From: an uncultured Treponema sp.
Lineage (GTDB): Bacteria > Spirochaetota > Spirochaetia > Treponematales > Treponemataceae
Assembly (NCBI GenBank): GCA_946410085.1
Contig: CAMJZA010000005.1
Coordinates: forward strand, 34,003 to 98,002
Length of the DNA: 64,000 nucleotides
Reading direction: 5' to 3'
Below, piece by piece: positions 40,231 through 48,594 of this stretch. The number at the start of each line of letters is the position of its first letter. Position 1 is the stretch's first letter. The position numbers and the translations under genes were made by a program. The notes under the pieces are model-generated. The model searched no databases. It was not told where the DNA came from and was given only the letters and a program-made list of their open reading frames with translations.

Positions 40231-42291
40231 TTACTGCAGGGGGGCAAAATAGCCCGTTTCGTCGCGGCCGGACCTGCTCAGCAGGTATGCCTCGACTTCC
40301 ACGGGCAGGTAGCGGCGGCCAAAATCCGTTCCGAGCGACGACGTGTAGCTGAGGATATAGACCCCCGACGGCAGCGCAATGATGTCCTTCATAACCGCAG
40401 AAAGGCCTTCCGGCCGGTACACGTAGTAGCTGTCGCCCATCGTGTTGTCGGTAATGTACTGTATCTCGCTCGCAGGAGCCGCATTGGTCATCAGAATCGT
40501 GTTGAACGAAACGGAATTGTTGTTCATGAATGCCGCAAGGTCGGACAGGGAATAGCGGCTGAACGCCTGATCGTTCACCCCGCCCGCCGTGATGTAGATG
40601 ACGGCCCGCTTCTGTTCGGCATTGATCAGGCTGTTGGCAGAAAGCCGCATTGCCGTATCAATCGCACAGTCGGCGGCATAGTCAGCCTTGAGCGACCGCA
40701 CCGAAAAGTTGGACAGGTCGGCCGGGGCACCGGTAAACTCCGTCGTCGGCACGGATGCGGCAGAGACAATCCGCACCGTTCCCCTGCCCTGCATGGAAGC
40801 GGCAACTTCCCGGACCGCAGTATTCACCTGCTCCTCGTAGTCGCGCATCTGGTAGGACCGGTCAATCAGCAGGGTAATGTCGGCATTCGTATTGCCGTTC
40901 GCACTGCCGGTCAGCTGCATGTCCGCAACGGGCCGCTTGCCTTCCGTAATGAGGAAGTTCCCCTCGCTCAGCCCCACGATGGGCTGCCGCTTGCGGTTTT
41001 CCACCTTGAGCTCGAGCGTCACCCTGGGGAAGGAGTCGGAGTGCACCCGCTGTATCTGGACAAAGAAGCCGCCGATGAGCTCGGACATCTTTGACATCAC
41101 GTATATCTCGTTTGCCTTGAAGTCGGTCACGATAAGGTTGCCGTTCTTGTCGGGGACGGCACTCGTAATCTGCGTCGGTCCGTTCCCCGTCGTCGCATTC
41201 TCAAAGGCGGAACCGGAAAAGACGTCCACCGTCATGACCCGGTTCAGGTCGGCGATGATCAGGTAGTTGCCCCAGCACTTCATGCTTTCGGGCTTCTTGA
41301 GCGTCCCGTCCTCGACAAGGATTCCCTGAAAGTTTCCGGCGCGGTCAAACTCGTACACGCCGCCCGTCACGCTGTCGGCGACAAAGACCCGGTCCTGCCA
41401 GACCGCAATGCCCGTCGGGGACTTGAAGCCGCCGAAGTCATCGGTCTTTCCGCCGAAGGAAAGGAGCCCGTTGCCGTCCTGATCAAAGACGACGACCCGG
41501 TTGTTGCCGTAGTCGGTCGTATAGATGTTGCCCTGGCTGTCTTCGGCAAGGTACTGGGGGCCGATCAGCTCGCCGGGCCCCCTGCCCTTCCTGCCGATGT
41601 GCTTCACGAGCTTTCCCGACGGCTCCAGCTCGGACAGGCGGTTGCCTGCGCTCTCGCTGACCAGCAGGTTGCCGTTCGACAGGCGGATGATGTCCACGGG
41701 CCGGTCAAAGCCTTCCAGACCGCGCACCCGGTCAAGCACGACGCCGTTCACGTTGTAGCGGAGCAGCTCGTTTGACCCGTAGGCGACAATCCAGACGGAC
41801 CCGTCCGGGTTGGGGAGCGATGAAATCGGATAGCTGTAGATGAGCGTCTTGCCGTTTACCCGCGGAAAGCTGTCCGCTTCCGTATAGCGCTGGGTAAAGC
41901 CGTATTCCGTGTCGGTGACGCGGCGGTCACTGACGATTTCTATCTTGTTCGGGAGCAGGAGGCCGCCCCAGTCCTGCTGGCGGGCCATCTCCCACTGCTG
42001 CAGGGCTGCCCCCTCAATGCCGGACATATAATAGGACTTGCCGAGCCATTCAAGAATGCGGTTCTCGCCCGGCAGGAACGAAAGGGCCTTCTCGAATTCG
42101 AGGATTGCCTCGTTGTAGTTCCCCCGGTAGTAGCTCTGGACTCCGCGCCGGAACTCTTCCTCGGCAAAGCCCGCCTCCGAGCTCCGCTCGGCATCTTCTT
42201 CCGTGCGGAAGGAATCCACGAGGTTCCCCTGGGGAAAGGCACATACGGCCGCACATACACCCATTGCTACAGCAATCAACGTCTTTTTCAT
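40231..42291 (-). CDS. secreted TPR / NHL-repeat / von Willebrand A protein
   Basis: A 686-residue protein with signal peptide (MKKTLIAVAMGVCAAVCAFP). Residues 40-100 form a TPR pair (EEEFRRGVQSYYRGNYNEAI). Residues 150-410 are NHL/beta-propeller repeats (LPNPDGSVWIVAYGSNELLR; DSQGNIYTTDYGNNRVVVFD; VWQDRVFVADSVTGGVYEFD). Residues 465-650 resemble a VWA domain (ADITLLIDRSYQMRDY as a MIDAS-like DxSxS variant, DRS). Likely a periplasmic scaffold. Coupled by ATGA overlap to the TPR gene upstream; hairpin downstream. Confidence 0.8.
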   Translation of the reverse strand: MKKTLIAVAMGVCAAVCAFPQGNLVDSFRTEEDAERSSEAGFAEEEFRRGVQSYYRGNYNEAILEFEKALSFLPGENRILEWLGKSYYMSGIEGAALQQWEMARQQDWGGLLLPNKIEIVSDRRVTDTEYGFTQRYTEADSFPRVNGKTLIYSYPISSLPNPDGSVWIVAYGSNELLRYNVNGVVLDRVRGLEGFDRPVDIIRLSNGNLLVSESAGNRLSELEPSGKLVKHIGRKGRGPGELIGPQYLAEDSQGNIYTTDYGNNRVVVFDQDGNGLLSFGGKTDDFGGFKSPTGIAVWQDRVFVADSVTGGVYEFDRAGNFQGILVEDGTLKKPESMKCWGNYLIIADLNRVMTVDVFSGSAFENATTGNGPTQITSAVPDKNGNLIVTDFKANEIYVMSKMSELIGGFFVQIQRVHSDSFPRVTLELKVENRKRQPIVGLSEGNFLITEGKRPVADMQLTGSANGNTNADITLLIDRSYQMRDYEEQVNTAVREVAASMQGRGTVRIVSAASVPTTEFTGAPADLSNFSVRSLKADYAADCAIDTAMRLSANSLINAEQKRAVIYITAGGVNDQAFSRYSLSDLAAFMNNNSVSFNTILMTNAAPASEIQYITDNTMGDSYYVYRPEGLSAVMKDIIALPSGVYILSYTSSLGTDFGRRYLPVEVEAYLLSRSGRDETGYFAPLQ

Positions 42292-42992
42292 ACTTCCCCT
42301 TCCATTTCCAAAGTTTCCTGCAGGTGCTCGGCAATGAGCTCATTGTTTTTATCCAGCTGGGCAGCCTGCGTCAGGTAGCGCTTCGCTTCCGTATACAGGC
42401 CCATCTTGTAGTAGACCCAGCCCACGCTGTCCATGCAGGCAGCGCTTGACGGCGCGAGCGCCAGCGCCCGCTTGCAGTAGTTGAGGGCCTTGACCAGGTC
42501 ACGCTCCTCATGCGCAAGCACGTATCCCAGGCCGTTGAGGGCAGTCGGATTCTCCTCGTCCTCGGCAAGGGCCTTCTGATAATATGCAATGCATTTGTCA
42601 ACATCGTCTTCCTGCCAGGCAATGTAGGCAAGGGAGGCGTATGCCGAAGCCTTCTTGTAGCCCAGCTCCAGCAGCTTGTTCAGCTCAAAATCCGCCAGCT
42701 TGGTACGGCCGGTCAGACAGTAGATGACGGCGAGCAGGTAGCGGCACTGCAGGACACGCTTCGCCCCCTTCTCGTCCGTGTCGGCCCCTTCGGCGGTAAC
42801 GACCTGCTCCAGGTACAGGAGCGCATCGTCATAGCGCTTGAGCTTTGCATAGCACAGGCCCACATAATAGGCAACCTCAATGGAATCGGCATACGAGTCA
42901 GACGGAAGGGAGAGAAAAAAAGAAAGAGCATCCGTATAATTCTTTTCATTATAAAGGGAAATACCTTCGTCAAGGCCTCTTGTTTCGTCCAT
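42288..42992 (-). CDS. tetratricopeptide-repeat protein
   Basis: A 234-residue soluble protein of five to six TPR units (LYNEKNYTDALSFFLSL; VGLCYAKLKRYDDALLYLEQ; LAYIAWQEDDVDKCIAYYQK; ALNGLGYVLAHEERDLVKAL; VYYKMGLYTEAKRYLTQAAQ). No signal peptide, so cytoplasmic. AGGAAG precedes the ATG. The ATGA overlap with the NHL/VWA gene implies joint production. Confidence 0.88.
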   Translation of the reverse strand: MDETRGLDEGISLYNEKNYTDALSFFLSLPSDSYADSIEVAYYVGLCYAKLKRYDDALLYLEQVVTAEGADTDEKGAKRVLQCRYLLAVIYCLTGRTKLADFELNKLLELGYKKASAYASLAYIAWQEDDVDKCIAYYQKALAEDEENPTALNGLGYVLAHEERDLVKALNYCKRALALAPSSAACMDSVGWVYYKMGLYTEAKRYLTQAAQLDKNNELIAEHLQETLEMEGEV

Positions 42993-43070
42993 GCTTACTT
43001 CCTGTCAACAGTTTCTCCCTTTGATTTTCGACATTTCAAGGCCCGATGTTAAGAAAACCCGCACGGAAAC

Positions 43071-44255
43071 TTACAGTAAATGGACGCCCCTCGTCGGCTT
43101 CACGACATAGCAGGCGGGCGAAAAGCCGAAAATCCGCTCGTAATCCGCCAGCTTCTTCTTGTAGCCCTCAACGTCCTCGTTGCGGAGGATGCTGTAGGTA
43201 CAGCGGCCGAATCCCTTGCCCGTAATGCGGCCGCAGTTGACCGGATTGCGCAGGTCGTCGGGGTTCAGGTCAAGCTCCTGCACCCGCTTCAGGATCCAGT
43301 CTATTTCCGGGCAGGAAATGTCGTAGAGGTCGCGCATGTTCTCGTGGCTCTTCTTGACGGCGCGGGCAAAGCCCGCAAAGTCCCCGGCCTCTATCCCGGC
43401 ATAGGCGTCCAGCAGGCACTTGTGCTCCTCGATGATGCACAGGAGGCGGCGGCGAGTGTCCTCGTCCACGACGGACAGGACTTCGTTCCGCTCTGCCTCG
43501 TTTTCCTCGTAGCGCCAGCCCCCGAAGATGTTGGACCGGGTTTCCCGCAGTTCTCCCAGAAGCAGGGCGTTTTCCGGCTGCTGCAGGCTTCCTTCGTTCC
43601 AGGTCGTAATGCGGGGTACGCGGGCATCGGTCAGGATGATCGTCTTGTCCTTGAATTTGAAGGGAACGGCCTCGCACTCGTTCCTGCTGTAGTCGGTCAG
43701 GACGACGCAGCCTTCCTTTGAATAGATGGGGGTAAAATTGTCGGCCTTCAGGTTCGCAATGCCGTAGTAGAGCTTGTTCGCCCGCTCTATGACCTGCAGC
43801 AGTTCCACCCGCCGGCAGCGGAAACGGCAGAGTTCCTTGATGGCCCAGGCGGACGCTATCTTAATCGCCGTCGTTATGCCGAATCCGGCGGACGGCAGGA
43901 TATCCGAATACACCGTTACGTTCATGCCGCAGCAGTCAAAGCCCCCGCTCGAAAAGCCAGAGATGACCGACTTGACCGCATTTGCCCACTTGTCCTCCTT
44001 GCGGAACTTGAGGGAGGCAAGGCCCGCCCGCTTGCTGTCGTCCAGCTGGACGAAGCGGAAGCGGAGGTTGGTATCGTCCCGTCGGGATACGGCAACGTAG
44101 ACCGGCAGGTTTACTGCCATGGAAAGGGTTTTATCCTTAAAGAACCAGGAATGTTCGCCGATGAGGTGAAAGCGGCCCGGGGCCACGGCAACCACGTCAG
44201 GAGCCTCACCATATTCCTTCTTGTGAGCTTCTACAACCTCATCCATTTCTTCCAC
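43071..44255 (-). CDS. galactokinase-family (GHMP) protein, altered active site
   Basis: A 394-residue GHMP kinase aligned to galactokinase: PGRFHLIGEHSWF takes the place of PGRVNLIGEHTDY, LPSAGFGITTAIKIA takes the place of the PxGxGLSSSA loop, and GRITGKGFGRCTYSIL matches GxRMTGGGFGGC. Two departures stand out: the sugar-binding Asp of GEHTDY is absent, and the catalytic Asp of the CGIMDQ motif is replaced (YYGIANLKADN). Activity on galactose is therefore doubtful; a different sugar or regulatory role is possible. GGTGGAAG serves as ribosome-binding site. Divergent from lnt. Confidence 0.82.
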   Translation of the reverse strand: MEEMDEVVEAHKKEYGEAPDVVAVAPGRFHLIGEHSWFFKDKTLSMAVNLPVYVAVSRRDDTNLRFRFVQLDDSKRAGLASLKFRKEDKWANAVKSVISGFSSGGFDCCGMNVTVYSDILPSAGFGITTAIKIASAWAIKELCRFRCRRVELLQVIERANKLYYGIANLKADNFTPIYSKEGCVVLTDYSRNECEAVPFKFKDKTIILTDARVPRITTWNEGSLQQPENALLLGELRETRSNIFGGWRYEENEAERNEVLSVVDEDTRRRLLCIIEEHKCLLDAYAGIEAGDFAGFARAVKKSHENMRDLYDISCPEIDWILKRVQELDLNPDDLRNPVNCGRITGKGFGRCTYSILRNEDVEGYKKKLADYERIFGFSPACYVVKPTRGVHLL

Positions 44256-44332
44256 CCGTTACGACCCGTCACGACAGGGCCGCTTTTTGCTTTATTGCAA
44301 TTTTGTATTCAAGATAATACAATCATCATATA

Positions 44333-46090
44333 ATGAAATCAGTTCTTTTACAAGTTTTTTGCGCACTTTTTTCTGGAATTATTGAAGGGGCGGCCATTCC
44401 GAACGAACTCTTCCTGCACGGTTCGCCCCTGCTCGCCCTCTTTTCGGCCGTTCCGCTCTATGCGGCCCTGTACCGGGCAAAGAGCTACCGGGAGTCCTTC
44501 CTGCTCTTTTTCATGCAGACCCTGACCGTGCACCTGATTTCAAGCTTCTGGCTGGCGAATTTCAGGGATTTTGCCCTCTTTACCCTCGGCGCAAGCGCGG
44601 TCGGAACGGCCTGTGAGGGAGGCATAGTGGGCATCATCTTCCACGCCCTGCCCTCCCTGTACTCCCGGACGGAAATCCTGCAGGAAGATGCAGGCACGCG
44701 GGCCTTCGCCTCCCCGGCCCGGATCCTCTGGTTTGCCTCCTGCATGCTCGCCTACGAGTGGTTCAAGTCCATCGGCTTCCTCGCCTACCCCTGGGGCACC
44801 CTCTTCCTCGCCGCCGCCAAGTGGCGGGTCTTTACCCAGATTGCCTCGATCACGGGCATCTGGGGCGTGACTTTCCTCTACGCCCTCGCGGGTGCCCTCA
44901 CCGGCGAAGGGCTTTACCTCCTGTCCCGGCAGCGGGTCCCGCAGGCGGCAGCGCAGTCCTACCGCACTGCGGCCCGCTTCACGGCCGCCGTCTGGGCCCT
45001 GGCTGCCCTCTACGGCCTGTACCAGTACTTCCTGCCCCGGCAGGTGGAAAAGACGATCCACACGGTTGCCGTCCAGCAGAACCTGGATCCCTGGGAAGGC
45101 GGCGAAGAAAAGTCGCTGGAAGTTTCCATGCGGCTCACCGAACAGGCAGTCCGGGAAACCCGCGAAAAGGAACAGGACGTGGACCTCGTGCTCTGGAGCG
45201 AGGGGGTGCTCGGCCGCTCCTTCCCCGATGCCCGCTTCCACTACCGGCATGCCCCGGAAGGCGAAAGCCTGTCCGACTTCATCCGCAGGATGGACGTCCC
45301 CTTCATCATCGGGGGGCAGACCCGCATCAACCGGGCAAAGCACCACTACTCCAACAGCGCGATTTTCTATGACCGGGCAGGAAGCTACGCGGGCTTCTAT
45401 TCCAAGATCCACCTCGTTCCCTTCGCGGAAGCGATTCCCTTTGCCGACAGCCCCCTCATCCAGTACCTCATGGAACAGATGGTCGGCTTTTCTTCGGGCT
45501 GGACATCCGGCAGCCAGTACACCCTCTTCCGCGTCCCCGTCGGCTCAAAGCAATTCCAGGCCTGCCCGGTAGAGTACAAGCGGGCAGCCTCGCCCGTCGT
45601 GAGCCTTGATGCAACGGGCAGGGCCGACCCGGACGTTACGGCAGCTTTTACCGAAGGCGGGCAGGACAATCCCGACGGCTTCGTCACCTTTTCCGTGCCC
45701 ATCTGCTTTGAAGACGCCTTTGCCGACGTGTGCACCCCCCTGTTCAAGCTGGGAACGGAAGTCTTCATGAACATCACGAACGACGCCTGGTCGCATACCG
45801 CTTCCGCCGAATACCAGCACTACGCCATCGCAAGCTACCGTGCAATCGAATACCGGACCACCCTCGTGCGGGCGACAAACTCAGGCTACACGGTCGTGCT
45901 TGACCCGGCGGGAAAGGTCCTCGCCGACCTGCCCCTCTTTACCGAAGCCGCCCTCTCCTACCCCGTGCCCGTCTACGCGCACAGGCCCACGGTCTACTCC
46001 CGCCTGGGCGACTGGCTGCCCTATACGGTCTTTATCCTCATGGGCCTGTACGGGATTCTCCTGATCCGGCAGGTCCGGCGAGAGGACTGA
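44333..46090 (+). CDS. lnt: apolipoprotein N-acyltransferase
   Basis: Adds the third acyl chain to lipoproteins in the inner membrane. A 585-residue protein: six or more N-terminal membrane helices (MKSVLLQVFCALFSGIIEGA; LLALFSAVPLYAALY; ILWFASCMLAYEWFKSIGFL) and a C-terminal nitrilase-like domain. Catalytic triad: Glu in LVLWSEGVLGRS, Lys in FYSKIHLVPFAE, Cys in FSVPICFEDAF. An insert near residues 400-440 (SPVVSLDATGRADPDVTAAF) makes it longer than the usual 510. TATAAT overlaps the ATG and no ribosome-binding site is visible. Confidence 0.93.
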   Translation: MKSVLLQVFCALFSGIIEGAAIPNELFLHGSPLLALFSAVPLYAALYRAKSYRESFLLFFMQTLTVHLISSFWLANFRDFALFTLGASAVGTACEGGIVGIIFHALPSLYSRTEILQEDAGTRAFASPARILWFASCMLAYEWFKSIGFLAYPWGTLFLAAAKWRVFTQIASITGIWGVTFLYALAGALTGEGLYLLSRQRVPQAAAQSYRTAARFTAAVWALAALYGLYQYFLPRQVEKTIHTVAVQQNLDPWEGGEEKSLEVSMRLTEQAVRETREKEQDVDLVLWSEGVLGRSFPDARFHYRHAPEGESLSDFIRRMDVPFIIGGQTRINRAKHHYSNSAIFYDRAGSYAGFYSKIHLVPFAEAIPFADSPLIQYLMEQMVGFSSGWTSGSQYTLFRVPVGSKQFQACPVEYKRAASPVVSLDATGRADPDVTAAFTEGGQDNPDGFVTFSVPICFEDAFADVCTPLFKLGTEVFMNITNDAWSHTASAEYQHYAIASYRAIEYRTTLVRATNSGYTVVLDPAGKVLADLPLFTEAALSYPVPVYAHRPTVYSRLGDWLPYTVFILMGLYGILLIRQVRRED

Positions 46091-46117
46091 AGCCGACAGG
46101 AGGCAGAACGATGCCCG

Positions 46118-48229
46118 CTACTGGTACAGGTACAGATAGCCGGTAGAAGACGGGCTGCCGGTCCTGGTCAGCGTTGTCCCCGGGAAGCTCACCTCATACT
46201 CAAAGTAAACGGTAAGCGGCGGACCGTCGCTGCCGCTTGCGGAGTCGGAAGGCAGGCTTGAGACATCAATACCAAGATTTGACATCGACAAGGGCAGGTT
46301 ACCGGAGCTGTCTCTGGTACCTACAAGTGTTCTCGTTCCACCGACGACCGCGTACCACTTGAACACCGCGCCGGAGTTGTCAGCAGGCAGAACACTGAAA
46401 TACGGAGATATTATAGCGGTGAAGGCCGAGCTGGCTGTCACCTGATACGTCATGCTTCCGTCCAGACAGGTTCCGCTGCAATCACAGCTCGTCTCGAAAG
46501 CAACGATGCTTGCGGGCGGGGGCGGGTACACCTTGAATTTCAGCGCGTCGCTCTCATTGGACTCATAGCTGGGGTGCTCCACGACGACTGTGATTGCGCG
46601 GGTCGTAGCGGGGAGCGGGCTTGCGGAGTCGGCAAGCTGAGCCAGAATTATACCGCTCAACTGCGTCCCAATATCGGTATTCGCGCTCGAATCAAAACCA
46701 CTGACAGTGCCAATGAAGCTGCCGTTGCCTATATTCAGTTTCCACTTAGTGCCGGCAGGCATGTCGGAGCCATTACGCACCCCTAAGGTGAATGTTGGAT
46801 CGGTCGCCTCATTTCGCTGATAATACGTGCAGCTTGCCGGGGTGGTCTCTGTGGCCTCCGTCGAATCCCGCGCGTCCGCAATACACGAGTAATCGATCTC
46901 CGGCTTGGGCAGCTTGGGTTTATACAGCTTGACGGTCTTGCTGGAATCCGCATTCTTGGGTGAGTTTATCGCCTTGCCGTTCGTGGCAGAACAGGACACA
47001 TAGAATGTCTTGGGCGGCGTGTCGCTTGTGTACCACGCCGCATACATCGGGCCGAGGTCGAGGGAGGGCGCTACGTCAAAGCTGGCAGGCTTGTGTTCCG
47101 CAGTTGTAGTCTCTGACCCTATAGTGCCGTCATAGCTTTTCCCCCACTCGAATTCCGTTCCTGCCGGGAAAGCCCCGGCCGGATAGCCGGTTCCCGCCGT
47201 CGCTGTTGCCGTAAAGGTGAAGGTCTTGGTAAAGTCAACGATGTCGTAGGAGTCGGCGACAACCGTGCCGGCCGCATTCTTGTGCGCCGTCACCCCGGCA
47301 GGAAGCGTCACTTCTATCGTAAAGGCCGGAATTTCCAGTACGGTAACGGCGACGACGCCGGTACCGGACGCCGTCGTGACCGCCCCCTCTTCGTCCGTGC
47401 AGGTCGCCGTCACGATGATGCCGCAGTTGTACAGTCCGCCCGCCGGGGGTGTGCCGAGCAGGTCATTCTTGAGGTCCAGCGTAATGCTGTCTCCGCTGCC
47501 GAGCGGTGCGCCGGTGGGCAGGCTCCACTCATAGCTTATGCTGCCTGAAGGCGGTGCAGAAAGGCCCGCAACACTGAAGGTCACGGTCTGCGAGCCGGGA
47601 GGAGTCGCGGCATAGAGGCCTGCATCGTAGGTAATGGTCGAAGGAGATGCGTTGACCGCAATCGCGGAGGGCAGGGGCCAGGAGCCTTCGCCTGTCAGCG
47701 GAACCTGGATGTCGCTTGAGTTGCCCGTGACCGTCTGGGTCTTACTGCCTGCGCAGACGACCGTGCCGTCCGCCCGCTTCACGATGATGCTGACAGTTAT
47801 CTCCGTGCCGACTGCAATCTGGGGAATCGTAAAGGAAACCGTGCCGCTGCCCGGATCAGTGGCGTCAGCCGTATAGGCGATGCCCTGCCCCGTCATGACG
47901 AGCGTCACGTAGCCGTCCGCGGGCAGGCCCAGGACGCTGGAAGAAAAGCTGACGGTCGTTGTTGCGGTAGAAGCATTGGGGCCCGAAAAGCGGGAGAGGA
48001 TGGCACCCGTGTTGCCCCCGTTGGAAAGGGCCAAAAGCTCGTCTGCGGAAATCGTACTGCCGGAGTTTTCCGTCGTACCGCTGCCGGAAGAAGTTGCGCC
48101 GGGAGTATAGACTGGCCCGCCGCCGTCATGCGAACCGCCGTTGCCGTTGCAGGAGGCAATGCCGGAGAAGCAGAGACACAGCAGGACAATGCTCCCGCAT
48201 GCACTCAAAAATGGGTTCCGCCGTCTCAT
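46118..48229 (-). CDS. Ig-like repeat lipoprotein A
   Basis: A 703-residue lipoprotein with signal and lipobox LCFSGIASC (Cys about residue 27). Start 48229 is fixed by AGGAGG. After a Gly/Ser linker come several Ig/PKD-like regions (TVSFSSSVLGLPADGYVTLV; SIIVKRADGTVVCAGSKTQT; FSVAGLSAPPSGSISYEWSL; VTATCTDEEGAVTTASGTGV; RNGSDMPAGTKWKLNIGNGS). The first half is closely parallel to lipoprotein B at 49651; the C-terminal halves diverge. Probably an outer-surface or periplasmic protein. Function unknown. Confidence 0.8.
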   Translation of the reverse strand: MRRRNPFLSACGSIVLLCLCFSGIASCNGNGGSHDGGGPVYTPGATSSGSGTTENSGSTISADELLALSNGGNTGAILSRFSGPNASTATTTVSFSSSVLGLPADGYVTLVMTGQGIAYTADATDPGSGTVSFTIPQIAVGTEITVSIIVKRADGTVVCAGSKTQTVTGNSSDIQVPLTGEGSWPLPSAIAVNASPSTITYDAGLYAATPPGSQTVTFSVAGLSAPPSGSISYEWSLPTGAPLGSGDSITLDLKNDLLGTPPAGGLYNCGIIVTATCTDEEGAVTTASGTGVVAVTVLEIPAFTIEVTLPAGVTAHKNAAGTVVADSYDIVDFTKTFTFTATATAGTGYPAGAFPAGTEFEWGKSYDGTIGSETTTAEHKPASFDVAPSLDLGPMYAAWYTSDTPPKTFYVSCSATNGKAINSPKNADSSKTVKLYKPKLPKPEIDYSCIADARDSTEATETTPASCTYYQRNEATDPTFTLGVRNGSDMPAGTKWKLNIGNGSFIGTVSGFDSSANTDIGTQLSGIILAQLADSASPLPATTRAITVVVEHPSYESNESDALKFKVYPPPPASIVAFETSCDCSGTCLDGSMTYQVTASSAFTAIISPYFSVLPADNSGAVFKWYAVVGGTRTLVGTRDSSGNLPLSMSNLGIDVSSLPSDSASGSDGPPLTVYFEYEVSFPGTTLTRTGSPSSTGYLYLYQ

Positions 48230-48256
48230 ACGCTCCTCCTGCCCGTCATAGGATGT

Positions 48257-48285
48257 ATTGTACGGTTTCAGCAGGAATCCGTCAA
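48257..48285 (-). promoter_or_regulatory. lipoprotein A promoter
   Basis: Read leftward: TTGACG (48280-48285), 17 bp, TACAAT (48257-48262). Leader about 25 nt with AGGAGG. Confidence 0.6.
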
Positions 48286-48388
48286 GGGAAGTAGCCGCAA
48301 GAAAATCCCTCCCCGGCGAGGGGGCAGGTCCGCCGCTCTCCCCGCTGGGCGGACTGGCTGACGGGGACTGGACTGACGTATACAGACC

Positions 48389-48500
48389 TCGAAACAAGCA
48401 AAGTTTTACTTCCGAAACTTGCCGAGTTTCACTACCCGAAACCAGCCTAGTTTCACTTCCGAAACCTGCCGAGTTTTACTTTCGAAACTCGTACGGTTTG
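48389..48500. repeat. five tandem 23-bp repeats
   Basis: CGAAAC starts at 48390, 48413, 48437, 48460 and 48483 (spacing 23, 24, 23, 23). Between them AGTTT(T/C)ACT recurs at 48402, 48425, 48449 and 48472. The array lies between the divergent lipoprotein A and Rpn genes. Confidence 0.8.
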
Positions 48501-48594
48501 ATTTTCCGTTCCAGCCGGCATTTTTTCCGATTCTTCGCGATTTTTCTCTGGAAAAGTGGCAAAAACTGCTGCTTGTCTGCATACAACAAAGTGT

